Positions 1 to 8,842 of a stretch of DNA of 64,000 nucleotides are shown piece after piece; position 1 is the first letter of the stretch; every line of letters starts with the position of its first letter. The translations under genes and the position numbers were made by a program. The notes beneath the pieces are model-generated. The model saw only the letters and a list, made by a program, of their open reading frames with translations, had not been told where the DNA came from and did not search any database. This DNA is from Wylensekiella montiformis (lineage in GTDB: Bacteria > Bacillota > Negativicutes > Selenomonadales > Selenomonadaceae). The stretch covers positions 1-64,000 of the forward strand of contig NZ_VUNL01000010.1 in assembly GCF_009697385.1 (NCBI RefSeq), written 5' to 3'.

Positions 1-24
1 CTTCTGATGTGGTATGATAGACAT
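1..24 (-). CDS. 5' end of a divergent gene, product unknown
   Basis: Eight codons (MSIIPHQK) run off the left edge. On the minus strand an AAGGAG sequence lies about 11 bases before the ATG, which supports a real translation start. The gene is divergent from hisC and shares its roughly 250-base control region. Too little is visible to name a function. Confidence 0.45.
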
Positions 25-150
25 GGCGATCGGGTCTCCTTTTGTAGAAGTTTGTTGCAACCAATATTCTACGGGATTCGGTCGCTTTTGTATATCCCTC
101 CAGTCTCACATCTATTGTAAACCTACACTTTCGAAAAATATTTTTATTTC

Positions 151-234
151 TTGTTGATGTTTACAGATGTATGTTATAAATTTTTTATTTCGATGAGAAA
201 TGTATTTTTTCTTCATGGATTGAGATGTTATAAT
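151..234 (+). promoter_or_regulatory. Promoter region of hisC with two candidate -10 boxes
   Basis: The nearer candidate is an extended -10, TGTTATAAT, at 226-234, with no clear -35. A second candidate has TTGTTG at 151-156, an 18-base spacer and TATAAA at 175-180, itself preceded by TG-n. The sequence GTTTACAGATGT at 159-170 lies in the spacer of the second one; a near-copy of the opposite strand is at 108-122. The same motif occurs before the hom operon (45527-45555). Position is inferred from sequence only. Confidence 0.45.
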
Positions 235-280
235 AAAACAGGTATCCACGGAGGAAAATCAAGATCGGAGGAATTTTATC

Positions 281-1339
281 ATGAGTTTTGAGAAAAATAT
301 TCGGACCGTTGTTCCGTATACTCCCGGCGAGCAGCCGCAGCGTCGGGTCATTAAATTGAATACAAATGAAAGTCCGTATGCGCCTTCACCTAAGGTGGCT
401 GAAGTGCTTCATTCGTTTGATGCTGATTCGCTGCGGCGTTATCCGCAGCCGGACTGCCATGTGCTTACGGAAGCGCTGGCAGCATATCATCATGTGGAGG
501 AGGATCAGGTTTTTGTCGGGGTTGGTTCGGATGATGTCCTGTCCATGTGCTTTCTGACGTTTTTTGCCGGGGAAAAGCCGATTCTTTTTCCGGACATTAC
601 TTATTCGTTTTATGAAGTTTGGGCGGCGGTTTACCGGATTCCCTTTATCAAGGTGCCGCTGACGGATCAATTTGAGCTTCGGCCTGAGGATTATCGGCGG
701 GAAAATGGCGGGATTGTTTTTGCCAATCCGAATGCGCCGACTGGGAAAGCTATGTCACTGACTGGTGTCGAGCAGATCATAAAGGAAAATCCGGATTCTG
801 TCGTGATTGTCGACGAGGCGTATGTTGATTTTGGCGGCGAATCTGCATTGCCTCTCATTTCGCGTTATGACAATCTGCTGGTTACGCGGACCATGTCCAA
901 GGCGCGGGCTTTGGCAGGGATGCGTATCGGTTATGCGCTGGGAAGTAAAAAGCTGATCCGCTATCTTAACGATGTCAAATTTTCCGTTAATTCCTATACC
1001 ATGAATGCGCCGTCGCTGGCCGTAGGCGTGGCATCACTGGAAGATGAAAGATATTTCCGCGAAACCACGGCGAAAACGATTGCGACAAGGGAGTGGACTA
1101 AGGAGCAGCTGAAGAAGCTTGGTTTTTTCTTTCCGGATTCCCAGACGAATTTTATTTTTGCTTCCCGTCCCGGCACTTCAGCGGAGAGGCTGTTTGAGCA
1201 ACTGAAGCAGCGGGATATTTATGTCCGGTATTTCCGTCAGCCTGTGCTGGATCAGTATCTTCGTATTACGATCGGCACGCAGCAGGAGATGGAAACGCTG
1301 ATTCGTGAGTTGGAGACGCTGTTGAAAAAGAATTTCTAA
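281..1339 (+). CDS. hisC: Histidinol-phosphate aminotransferase
   Basis: A cytosolic PLP aminotransferase of fold type I that converts imidazole acetol phosphate and glutamate to histidinol phosphate and 2-oxoglutarate. At 352 residues it is the usual HisC length. Visible signatures are the N-terminal LNTNESPY, PNAPTG in the centre, VDEAYVDF before the cofactor site, and the Schiff-base lysine in TMSKARALAG (about K207). A GGAGG sequence about 9 bases before the ATG fixes the start. It is not next to other his genes. Orphan HisC-like enzymes often also transaminate aromatic keto acids, so a role in Phe/Tyr synthesis is possible; the sequence alone does not decide it. Confidence 0.9.
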   Translation: MSFEKNIRTVVPYTPGEQPQRRVIKLNTNESPYAPSPKVAEVLHSFDADSLRRYPQPDCHVLTEALAAYHHVEEDQVFVGVGSDDVLSMCFLTFFAGEKPILFPDITYSFYEVWAAVYRIPFIKVPLTDQFELRPEDYRRENGGIVFANPNAPTGKAMSLTGVEQIIKENPDSVVIVDEAYVDFGGESALPLISRYDNLLVTRTMSKARALAGMRIGYALGSKKLIRYLNDVKFSVNSYTMNAPSLAVGVASLEDERYFRETTAKTIATREWTKEQLKKLGFFFPDSQTNFIFASRPGTSAERLFEQLKQRDIYVRYFRQPVLDQYLRITIGTQQEMETLIRELETLLKKNF

Positions 1340-1385
1340 AAATTTTCAGTCATGGCAGGAAACCGTAATTGTTTCATAGAAATGG

Positions 1386-2687
1386 ATGGTTAGTAAAAAC
1401 ATCTTCTGTGAGAGGACAGTGAGCGAAATGCCATCCGAGGAAAATGTATGGCAGCTGCTGGTCGGACGCGGGCTTCACGAGATCCGACAGTACGGCAGCG
1501 GAGTGCGGGGGCCTGCAAGACTGTCGGCGATCGCCGGCATAGCGGATTTTCTGCTGGAGTCTGCGGCAGAACGGAAGGCCAGTGATTTGCATCTGGAGCC
1601 GTTTGAAGGGAAGTTGCGCATCCGATACCGGCAAGACGGAATCCTGATCGCGGATGCGTTTTCTCCTGTGCCATCGGAGCTGGCTGCAGCGCTGCTTTCC
1701 CGTCTGAAAGTTATGGGCGGCATGGATATTGCGCAGCATCGGCGTCCTCAGGACGGACATATCCGTTATGAATATCAGGGAATAAAATTGGATATTCGTG
1801 TCTCGGTCATGCCGGCTGCAGAGGGCGAAATGATGGTTCTGCGCTTCATGGATTTGGGCGGATCCGTACGAACGATTACGGAACTTGGCTTTTCGAAAGA
1901 AAACCGGCGGCGTTTTGAATCACTGGTTCATCGGCCGTCCGGGCTTTTGCCGATCTGCGGCCCGATGAATTCAGGAAAGACTACCAGTCTCTATGCGGCA
2001 TTGCAGGAATTGAATCAGCCGGATCGCAATTTGATTACCCTGGAAGATCCCATCGAGCGTCAGCTTTCAGGGGTCAATCAGGTTCAGCTCAATGAAAAGG
2101 CCGGGCTGGATTACGCAGCCGGTCTTCGCGCTATTTTGCGGCAGGATGCGGAAACCATTCTGCTCGGTGAAATCCGTGATGAACAGACCGCAGAGCTTGC
2201 CGTTCGCATCGCTTTGACGGGGCATCTGGTCATGACTACACTTCATACGGAAAATGCGGTATCGGCGATTTTTCGCCTGTTTGAGATGGGGATTCCGCCT
2301 TATCTTATGGCTGCGACCTTGTCGGGAGTGGTCGCGCAGCGGCTGGTACGCTGCCTTTGCCCGCATTGCAAAGAAACATGGGAAGTCCGGCCGGGGTCTT
2401 CAGAGGCTGCTCTTTTCGGTGAGTCATATGTTTCAGGGATGCGGCTGTGGCGCGGTATGGGCTGTCCGCATTGCCATGGGACCGGGTATTCGGGGCGGAT
2501 GGCGATTCAGGAAGTTTTGGTCGTGGATGCTGCTCTGAGGGAGGCGATCCTGACGCGGAGAGACCGCCGGGAATTGAGCGATCTGGCCATTCGCGCCGGG
2601 ATGAAAACGCTTTGGCAGGACGGGCTGGAGAAGGCCGCAGCAGGTGGAACTTCACTGGCGGAAGTGAGGAGAGTGCTCTATGGATGA
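1386..2687 (+). CDS. pilB: Type IV pilus / type II secretion assembly ATPase (PilB/GspE family)
   Basis: A cytoplasmic hexameric ATPase that powers pilin polymerisation. The Walker A motif GPMNSGKTT is near residue 195, the Asp box LEDPIER follows, Walker B is ILLGEIRD, and the His box is TTLHTENA. Two CxxC pairs (CLCPHC, CPHCHG) near the C-terminus form the zinc site of the GspE/PilB family. At 433 residues it lacks most of the N-terminal MshEN-type domain found in ~560-residue PilB proteins. The start is unsure: the ATG at 1386 has no clear Shine-Dalgarno sequence, and the ATG at 1428 (MPSEENVW) sits about 12 bases after GAGAGG. It overlaps pilT by 8 bases. Confidence 0.87.
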   Translation: MVSKNIFCERTVSEMPSEENVWQLLVGRGLHEIRQYGSGVRGPARLSAIAGIADFLLESAAERKASDLHLEPFEGKLRIRYRQDGILIADAFSPVPSELAAALLSRLKVMGGMDIAQHRRPQDGHIRYEYQGIKLDIRVSVMPAAEGEMMVLRFMDLGGSVRTITELGFSKENRRRFESLVHRPSGLLPICGPMNSGKTTSLYAALQELNQPDRNLITLEDPIERQLSGVNQVQLNEKAGLDYAAGLRAILRQDAETILLGEIRDEQTAELAVRIALTGHLVMTTLHTENAVSAIFRLFEMGIPPYLMAATLSGVVAQRLVRCLCPHCKETWEVRPGSSEAALFGESYVSGMRLWRGMGCPHCHGTGYSGRMAIQEVLVVDAALREAILTRRDRRELSDLAIRAGMKTLWQDGLEKAAAGGTSLAEVRRVLYG

Positions 2688-3735
2688 AAAAAGTCAGGAC
2701 TGGGAGCTGCTCATCCAAAACGGTATCGCCCGGGAGGTATCCGATGTTTATCTGACAAGCGGGCAGGCCCCGGCTTATCGTATGGAAGGTGAAGTGACGC
2801 ATGTCTGGTCGTTTTGCCTGACGGATGAAGTGGTGGAGTCAGCCTTGAGGAAAATGATCACGGAGCATCAGTATCAGGTACTGCAAAATTTGCGGGAATT
2901 GGACTTTTCCTGGACGTTTTCGGGGCGCCGCTTTCGCGGCAATGCCTATTATCAGCGAGGGCGCCTGGCTGTTGTTCTCCGCCTTTTGCCAGCCCGTATT
3001 CCTGACATGGCAGAACTTGGATGCCCTATGGCCTTGAGAAACTTGATCGGTGCGGATCGGGGACTGATTCTTGTCTGCGGCCGGACGGGCTCTGGAAAAA
3101 CAACGACATTGGCATCATTTATTGATGAAGTCAATCATCGGCGCGGCGCACATATCGTCACGTTGGAAGATCCGATTGAATATCTCCATCGGCCGGAGAG
3201 GTGCTTTATCAGTCAGCGGGAATGGGGCAGGGATTTTCTCTCTTTTCCCCAGGCGATGCGAAGTGCCCTGCGCGAATCTCCGGATATTATTCTGCTCGGT
3301 GAGATTCGAGATCAGGATACTATGCGTACGGCGCTGATGGCCGCCGAGGCAGGGATTTTAGTCCTAGGGACTCTGCATACCGGAACGGCGGCGGATACCG
3401 TCCGGCGTATTGAAGGCATGTTTCCGCTCAATCAGCGAGATACGATACGCGATGCTGTGGCCGGAGTCCTGATTGGAATTTTTGCGCAAAAGCTATTGCC
3501 GCGCCGTGGCGGCGGCAGGGTATGCCTGACCGAGGTGCTGCTGACAGGAAACGCTGTACAGAATCTGATTCGGCAAGGCAAGTATAATCAGCTGGATTCC
3601 GTTATGCTGTGTCATCAAAAGGATGGCATGCAGACGCGGGAGCAGGCGCTGGATCGGTTGTATGCCAGCGGATTGATCACCCGTACGACCAGAGAAGAAG
3701 AGGCCGGCGAGGGTAAGGGAGGGGGCTGCGTATGA
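2680..3735 (+). CDS. pilT: Twitching motility / pilus retraction ATPase
   Basis: A PilT-family retraction ATPase that disassembles type IV pili, acting at the inner face of the cytoplasmic membrane. Walker A GRTGSGKTTT is near residue 135, then LEDPIEYLH, Walker B IILLGEIRD and the His box LGTLHTGTA. The C-terminal PilT block is recognisable (RDAVAGVLIGIFAQKLLPR, then CLTEVLL). The 351-residue length is typical. It starts within the last codons of pilB and its end overlaps pilC by 4 bases (ATGA), so the three motor genes are translationally coupled. Having PilT implies a retractile pilus, used for twitching or DNA uptake, rather than plain type II secretion. Confidence 0.9.
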   Translation: MDEKSQDWELLIQNGIAREVSDVYLTSGQAPAYRMEGEVTHVWSFCLTDEVVESALRKMITEHQYQVLQNLRELDFSWTFSGRRFRGNAYYQRGRLAVVLRLLPARIPDMAELGCPMALRNLIGADRGLILVCGRTGSGKTTTLASFIDEVNHRRGAHIVTLEDPIEYLHRPERCFISQREWGRDFLSFPQAMRSALRESPDIILLGEIRDQDTMRTALMAAEAGILVLGTLHTGTAADTVRRIEGMFPLNQRDTIRDAVAGVLIGIFAQKLLPRRGGGRVCLTEVLLTGNAVQNLIRQGKYNQLDSVMLCHQKDGMQTREQALDRLYASGLITRTTREEEAGEGKGGGCV

Positions 3736-4958
3736 CTGTTTTTGCCTATAAGGCGCGCAATCGCAGCGGAGAATCGTTTGCCGGGCAGCTTGAGGCAGAC
3801 AGTCGGGAACAGGCGGCCAGAAAGATTCGTCAGCGCGGACTATGGGTATCGGGACTGAGCGAAGTTCGAGATAAATCCCTGCAGTCTGCGGCGCATCACC
3901 GGCTTTTTTCCGTTTCCGGTTCGATTCAGCCGGAAGAGGCGGCGGTATTTTTCCGGCAGATGTCCGTTCTTCTTTCTGCCGGTTTTCCTGTACATGAAGC
4001 GCTGGCTGTGCTGTGTCATTCCGGCGGTCCACTGCGCGTTCGTCAGATGGCGGAAACCGTTCATGCTTCGGTCTTGAGTGGAAAAACACTGCATGATTCA
4101 CTGGGGGAGTTCCCCAAGGTGTTTTCCCGGCGGGTGATTCGTCTGGTACAGGTCGGGGAAGCCGGTGGAACATTGGATCTTATTTTGGAAGAAATCGCAG
4201 ATTTTTTGGAAGAATCCTACAGGTCCCGGGAACAACTAAAATCCATGATGCTGTATCCGATGATTCTGATGGGAGCGACGTTGGCGGCGATGGGCTTCAT
4301 CCTTTGGTTTGTTCTGCCGACGCTCGTATCTGCTTTGACGGAGCTTCATGGCGAACTGCCTTGGCCGACGCGCTTTTTGCTAGGGGGTTCTGCTCTCTTG
4401 CAGGAGCATACCGGAATCGTTTTGGCGCTGGCCGCAGCGGTGGTTTTGCTTGGCCTTGTTCTTGGTAAACAAGAACTGTTCCGTCTGCGGCTGGACCGAG
4501 TACTGCTTCATATTCCAGTCTATGGCCGGCTGATTCTTTTTTCCGACTGGATGATTGCCTCCGGAACCCTGGCCGTTATGCTTTCTCATGGGGTGCAGCT
4601 GACGGCGGCGTTGGATTTGCTGGAGGATGTATTTATCAATCGCAGTCTGCGTCAGGAGATCCGTTTGGTGCGGCAGGCGGTATCACAGGGACGTTCTTTG
4701 AGCGAGGCATTGCAGCATGAGAGCTGCTGCCCTACTTTGCTTCGGCAGCTGTATCTGGCCGGGGAACGCTCCGGTGAACTGGAAAAAATGATGCAGAAAG
4801 GGGCGGAAGCATGCGCTGTGATTTCCGGCAATGAATCGCAGCGTATGAAAGCACTGGCCGAACCGGCCGCTATTCTGATGGTCGGGGGTCTGGTCCTGTT
4901 CTTTGTGCTGTCCATTATTCTTCCGCTTCTGAATACTATGGACATGCTGACCGGATGA
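3732..4958 (+). CDS. pilC: Type IV pilus inner-membrane platform protein
   Basis: A PilC/GspF polytopic membrane protein that couples the PilB and PilT motors to the pilus base. It starts with the usual FAYKARNRSGE segment and has two T2SSF repeats: the first around residues 75-195 (FFRQMSVLLSAGFPVHEAL) and the second around 275-400 (DWMIASGTLAVMLSHGVQL). Hydrophobic helices lie near residues 172-195, 230-245 and 378-400. The 408-residue length is normal. It overlaps pilT by 4 bases. No pilin, prepilin peptidase, PilM-Q or ComG pseudopilin gene follows in this window. Confidence 0.9.
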   Translation: MTVFAYKARNRSGESFAGQLEADSREQAARKIRQRGLWVSGLSEVRDKSLQSAAHHRLFSVSGSIQPEEAAVFFRQMSVLLSAGFPVHEALAVLCHSGGPLRVRQMAETVHASVLSGKTLHDSLGEFPKVFSRRVIRLVQVGEAGGTLDLILEEIADFLEESYRSREQLKSMMLYPMILMGATLAAMGFILWFVLPTLVSALTELHGELPWPTRFLLGGSALLQEHTGIVLALAAAVVLLGLVLGKQELFRLRLDRVLLHIPVYGRLILFSDWMIASGTLAVMLSHGVQLTAALDLLEDVFINRSLRQEIRLVRQAVSQGRSLSEALQHESCCPTLLRQLYLAGERSGELEKMMQKGAEACAVISGNESQRMKALAEPAAILMVGGLVLFFVLSIILPLLNTMDMLTG

Positions 4959-4972
4959 TAGCTTCAGATTTC

Positions 4973-5034
4973 TTTCATTTCTTTGTGCTACCCTGTGGAA
5001 CATAGGGAGATGATAGCTATGGAAAGAAATGAAA
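4973..5034 (+). other. Nested RNA fold over the start of a small ORF
   Basis: TTTCATTTCTTT (4973-4984) is perfectly complementary to AAAGAAATGAAA (5023-5034), codons 2-6 of the small ORF. Inside the loop CCCTGTG (4991-4997) pairs with CATAGGG (5001-5007) with one G-U pair, and this inner arm covers part of the ribosome binding site GGGAG (5005-5009). The nonamer ATGATAGCT is also directly repeated at 4955-4963 and 5010-5018. The pairing is read from sequence; control of translation is inference. Confidence 0.4.
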
Positions 5035-5114
5035 CACCGCTTTCTATTAACGATATTACGTCGGATATTCTCAAACAAGTACCTGACGGACAGAAATCAC
5101 AGAAGAAGCGTTAA
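5019..5114 (+). CDS. Possible 31-residue small protein after pilC
   Basis: The ORF reads ATG to TAA and starts MERNETPLSINDITSD, ending in a basic QKSQKKR tail. A GGGAG Shine-Dalgarno sequence lies 9 bases before the ATG. The stop codon is the first part of the following terminator hairpin, so the reading frame fits exactly between pilC and the end of the transcript. There is no membrane segment or cysteine. I do not recognise it. It could be a pilus-linked regulator or simply chance; conservation would decide. Confidence 0.45.
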   Translation: MERNETPLSINDITSDILKQVPDGQKSQKKR

Positions 5115-5164
5115 AACGGCAAGAAAAAAGAAGGCATCAGGGCCTTCTTTTTTCTTGCCGTTTT
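5113..5164. terminator. Bidirectional terminator between the pil cluster and nadE
   Basis: A perfect 23-base-pair stem (5113-5135 with 5142-5164) has a 6-base loop, ATCAGG. The arms begin with AAAA and end with TTTT, so the hairpin gives an A-tract and U-tract on either strand. It sits between convergent genes. Confidence 0.85.
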
Positions 5165-5173
5165 GTCGGGAAC

Positions 5174-7069
5174 TTACTGCTGCAGCAATGTGTTTTTCAG
5201 CTGGAGATATTTGCGGGTGTAATAGGGGCCGTTTTGTGCTTCACGGTGATCAAATCCGTATGCCCGGCGGCTGATGGCCAGGACGGGCGGTGATTGGATG
5301 CGCTTGGCGACAGCCATCCCCGTAAACAAATTCCACCAGCGTTCAAGGTCTTCAATAAACGATTGTGCTGTCGGGAAGTATTGCCTGACCAATCCGGGAC
5401 GGCAGCCGAGATTTTCCTCCAATGTTCCCGCGGCATACCATTCCAAAATGTCCTGCGGTGAAGCTTTTTGCCATCGTTCGACAAAAGAGCGGAACAGGTA
5501 GTCATGATAGGGGTATTTCAGCGGATCGCCTTTTCCTTCATCGACATTCTGCTTGCTGGATAATTCCGCGCTCGGAACGATATCCATAATGCCCTGAGGG
5601 ATTACCTCGCGCTGATAAACCGTCTGATTCATATAATCGGCCAGTTCGTAGATTTGGTATTTCCACAGATCGGCTAATGCAGCCAAAAAACCGCTTTGGT
5701 CACCGTAGAGCGTGGAGTATCCAACGGTTGTTTCCGCTTTGTTGGCGTTGCAGGTAAATCCCCCTCCAAAGGCTGCCGCGGCGCCTGCAAGGATGCGGGC
5801 ACTGCGATCCCGGGCCTGAATGTTTTCCGCGACAAAGGAGGAAACATGCAGATGCGATTCTGCACCGTTTTTGAGCAAGACAACCGGTGTGTTTTCCAGC
5901 TGTTCGATCGTGTGGTCGACAGACTGCTGAATCGGAACGACCATGTATTGACAGCCAAGGTTTTCGGCTAGTGTGCGGCTCAGACCCTGAGTGGTCTGCG
6001 AGTTAAAGACGCTGGGCATATTGACCAGCAGAAGATTTTCCGGGCCGATGATATCTGCATACAGGGCGGCGGCTACGGCAGAATCGATCCCGCCGGAGAT
6101 GCCGATTACGACTTTTTTCATATGGATATTTTCAAGAAAACGCCGGATCCCGTAATGAAGGGCGCGATAAATATGAGCAATCGGCGGCTCTGGCGGTGCA
6201 GAGGCAGGACGCTGGTTTTGGCCGTCAAGAGACACGACGGCCAGATCTTCCTGATACTCTGGGCTGACGGCATGGATGGTTCCGTCTTTTGTGTATGCTG
6301 TACTGGAACCATCGAAGGTATAGATGGTCTTTCCGTTGTTTTGCAAACCGATAGCGTTGACGTAGAACAAGGGGGCAGCCGCAGTTTTTGCCTGCCATCC
6401 GAAAACGCGGTTTCGTTTCTCGTTTTTTCCCAGGGTATAGGGGGAGGCTGAGATGTTGACGAAAAAGTCGATCGGATTATTCTGCCGCAATACCTCGAAC
6501 GGTTGAAGTTCGTAATTATCACTCCATCCATCCTCGCAGAGAAGACAGCCGATGCTGTAGCGGGTATCACGAATCTTCAGAGAGACAGGGGAAATCAGAT
6601 GGTTTGGCGTTGTTCCCAGCTCTCTTGCCAGTTTCTGCAGGCTGAAGAAATGACGGGTGTCATCGAATTCACGGTAATTCGGCATCAGGGTTTTGATGAC
6701 ATACGGATAGGGCATATTATCCGGTTGGATCAGATGCCCGTTCTGTGCAGTAAAAAAGGCGTTGTATTTGCGCACGCGGCCATCGTTGTTTTTTCTGGAC
6801 CAGTCAACGGCAATATTGCCGAACATGACGACGATGCCATGGGAGGCGGCGATGATGTCCCTGCCAAAGGACTCGCAGTCCTGCAGGAAGGAGGTTTGTT
6901 CCCATGTATCACCGAGAAGATAGCCGGGAACGGCCATTTCGGGGAAAATGACGATATCCGCCCTTTTTTTGCGGGCCTCTTCGATCAGAGAAAGGATCCG
7001 GGCTGTGTTTTTATCCGGGTGTCCGGGAAGGACTTCCATTTGAGCCATGGCGATATTCAACAAAATCAA
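5174..7069 (-). CDS. nadE: Glutamine-hydrolysing NAD+ synthetase
   Basis: Makes NAD+ from deamido-NAD+ and ATP, with ammonia drawn from glutamine. The N-terminal nitrilase-fold amidase (about residues 1-290) has the Glu of FPEMAVPGY and the catalytic Cys of LLCEDGW. The C-terminal synthetase domain carries the ATP-pyrophosphatase loop GISGGIDSA near residue 323 and YSTLYGDQSGFLA further on. The 631-residue length fits the long two-domain type. The frame opens with a TTG codon at 7069 a few bases after AAGGAAG; the ATG at 7048 (MAQMEV) is an alternative. It is a single-gene unit, convergent with the pil cluster and divergent from thrC. Confidence 0.92.
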   Translation of the reverse strand: MILLNIAMAQMEVLPGHPDKNTARILSLIEEARKKRADIVIFPEMAVPGYLLGDTWEQTSFLQDCESFGRDIIAASHGIVVMFGNIAVDWSRKNNDGRVRKYNAFFTAQNGHLIQPDNMPYPYVIKTLMPNYREFDDTRHFFSLQKLARELGTTPNHLISPVSLKIRDTRYSIGCLLCEDGWSDNYELQPFEVLRQNNPIDFFVNISASPYTLGKNEKRNRVFGWQAKTAAAPLFYVNAIGLQNNGKTIYTFDGSSTAYTKDGTIHAVSPEYQEDLAVVSLDGQNQRPASAPPEPPIAHIYRALHYGIRRFLENIHMKKVVIGISGGIDSAVAAALYADIIGPENLLLVNMPSVFNSQTTQGLSRTLAENLGCQYMVVPIQQSVDHTIEQLENTPVVLLKNGAESHLHVSSFVAENIQARDRSARILAGAAAAFGGGFTCNANKAETTVGYSTLYGDQSGFLAALADLWKYQIYELADYMNQTVYQREVIPQGIMDIVPSAELSSKQNVDEGKGDPLKYPYHDYLFRSFVERWQKASPQDILEWYAAGTLEENLGCRPGLVRQYFPTAQSFIEDLERWWNLFTGMAVAKRIQSPPVLAISRRAYGFDHREAQNGPYYTRKYLQLKNTLLQQ

Positions 7070-7192
7070 GCACTTCCTTTTACATAATCATGGATTTTCT
7101 ATTCATAATATGCGATTTGTGTAATTTTTGTATAAAAAAGTATTTCGTTGACCGACAAATTTGTGTTTTCTATAGGATTCCTTTTTAATCTA

Positions 7193-7201
7193 TGATATAA
7201 T
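7193..7201 (+). promoter_or_regulatory. Extended -10 promoter candidate for thrC
   Basis: TGATATAAT is a full TGn-TATAAT extended -10 box. No TTGACA-like -35 stands at the right distance. Transcription from here would give a leader of about 145 bases. That leader contains small stems and a six-codon ORF (7262-7282) but no recognisable riboswitch or T-box. Confidence 0.5.
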
Positions 7202-7354
7202 AAACTGCAAATACAGTCCAGCGGGAATTTGCCCGACGGCTTGTGATTTCAAGGCGGCGCAATGGAACAAACCGGTCTGTGATGCTGTGATACCCGGCCG
7301 CAGAGACGTTGTTGCGTTTTCGTTACAGGTTAGGAAAAGAAAGAGGCGATTGGT

Positions 7355-8842
7355 TTGAAGTATAGCAGTACAAGAGGCAAGGGAGCAGAAATCGATTCGG
7401 CGGAGGCGATCATTCGCGGATTGGCAGATGATGGCGGGTTGTTTGTGCCGGAGGAGATTCCCGCAGTGGATGAAGCGTTCCTCGCCTCTTTGCAGCAGCT
7501 TTCCTATGAAGAACAGGCAGCCAGAATTCTGGGGCTTTTTCTTACCGATTATACAAAGGAGGAGATTCGGGGCTGTGTCGATCGTGCCTATGGACATCGC
7601 AAGTTTGATACGGAACGCCGCGCTCCGGTCCGTACGTTTGAGGATGTCAGTGTGCTGGAGCTTTGGCATGGTCCGACGAGTGCGTTCAAGGATATGGCAC
7701 TGCAGCTGCTGCCGCAGCTCATGAGCACCGCGCTGAAAAAAACGGGAGAGACGGAAGAGGTTTTGATTCTGGTCGCAACGTCCGGTGATACAGGAAAGGC
7801 CGCGCTGGAAGGCTTCCGTGATGTGCCACAGATTCGGATTATGGTCTTTTACCCAGAGGGCGGCGTCAGCCGGATCCAGCAGCTTCAGATGCTGACGCAG
7901 GAAGGGAAGAATGTCAATGTTACCGCTGTAAAGGGAAATTTTGACGATGCGCAAAGCGGCGTCAAGAAGATTTTCGGCGATGCAGAATTCAGCCAGAAGC
8001 TGGCCGGTTACGGGGTAAGGCTCTCTTCCGCCAATTCGATTAACTGGGGCCGTCTTGTACCGCAGATCGTCTATTATTTCAGCGCATATACCGAGCTGGT
8101 GAAAGCGGGAAAGATTCAGTCAGGCGATTCGGTGAACTTTTCGGTTCCCACAGGAAATTTTGGCGATATTCTTGCCGGCTTTTATGCGAAGTGCATGGGT
8201 CTGCCGATCCACAAGCTGATTTGCGCGTCCAATGCCAATAATGTTTTGACGGATTTTTTGCGCACCGGCGTTTATGACCGCAACCGCGATTTCCATAAAA
8301 CGATCACGCCGTCGATGGATATTCTGATCTCAAGCAATCTGGAGCGCCTGCTTTATCATATTACAGGGGATGCGTTCCGGACTGCAGGCTGGATGCGGGA
8401 TCTGCAGCTGCAGGGGCGGTACGATATTGGTGCGGAGCTTTTGAAAAAGATTCAGCAGACATTCTGGGCGGATTGGGTTAGTGATGAAGAAACAAAGGAG
8501 CTGATCCATCGGGTTTTCCAGTCGAAGCACTATATACCGGATACGCATACGGCAGTAGCATGGAACGTGGCGGAAAAGTATCATCAGTCGACGGGAGACG
8601 ACCGTGCCATGGTCATTGTTTCTACGGCCAGCCCGTATAAATTTAATGGGAGCGTACTGGAAGCGCTGGGAGAGACGACCGCAGGTATGGATGAATTCCA
8701 GCTTTTGGAAACGCTGCAGGACAAAAATGATGCGCCGATTCCGGAAGGACTTGCTTCCCTGCGCGCCAAGCCAGTCCTTCATCATGGCGTATGCAGGCGT
8801 GAGGAAATGGAACAGGCTGTGCTGGCTTTTATTCGTTCGTAA
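7355..8842 (+). CDS. thrC: Threonine synthase
   Basis: A PLP enzyme that turns O-phosphohomoserine into threonine and phosphate, the last step of threonine synthesis. The N-terminal MKYSSTRGKG block, the Schiff-base lysine in GPTSAFKDMAL (about K112), SGDTGKAALEG and the glycine-rich SVPTGNFGDILAG phosphate-binding segment are all visible. The 495-residue length fits the longer class with an N-terminal extension. The start is TTG, with AGAGG about 10 bases upstream and no better ATG. It is monocistronic and about 38 kb from hom-thrB, so the three steps from aspartate semialdehyde are split between two units. Confidence 0.93.
   Translation: MKYSSTRGKGAEIDSAEAIIRGLADDGGLFVPEEIPAVDEAFLASLQQLSYEEQAARILGLFLTDYTKEEIRGCVDRAYGHRKFDTERRAPVRTFEDVSVLELWHGPTSAFKDMALQLLPQLMSTALKKTGETEEVLILVATSGDTGKAALEGFRDVPQIRIMVFYPEGGVSRIQQLQMLTQEGKNVNVTAVKGNFDDAQSGVKKIFGDAEFSQKLAGYGVRLSSANSINWGRLVPQIVYYFSAYTELVKAGKIQSGDSVNFSVPTGNFGDILAGFYAKCMGLPIHKLICASNANNVLTDFLRTGVYDRNRDFHKTITPSMDILISSNLERLLYHITGDAFRTAGWMRDLQLQGRYDIGAELLKKIQQTFWADWVSDEETKELIHRVFQSKHYIPDTHTAVAWNVAEKYHQSTGDDRAMVIVSTASPYKFNGSVLEALGETTAGMDEFQLLETLQDKNDAPIPEGLASLRAKPVLHHGVCRREEMEQAVLAFIRS

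Noticed and set aside
7262-7282. Six-codon ORF (MEQTGL) in the thrC leader as an attenuation peptide
   Set aside because: It has a single Thr codon, no run of regulatory codons, and no terminator hairpin with a T run before thrC.
7208-7354. Riboswitch or T-box in the thrC leader
   Set aside because: No T-box core sequence or known riboswitch consensus could be recognised; only small unlinked stems.
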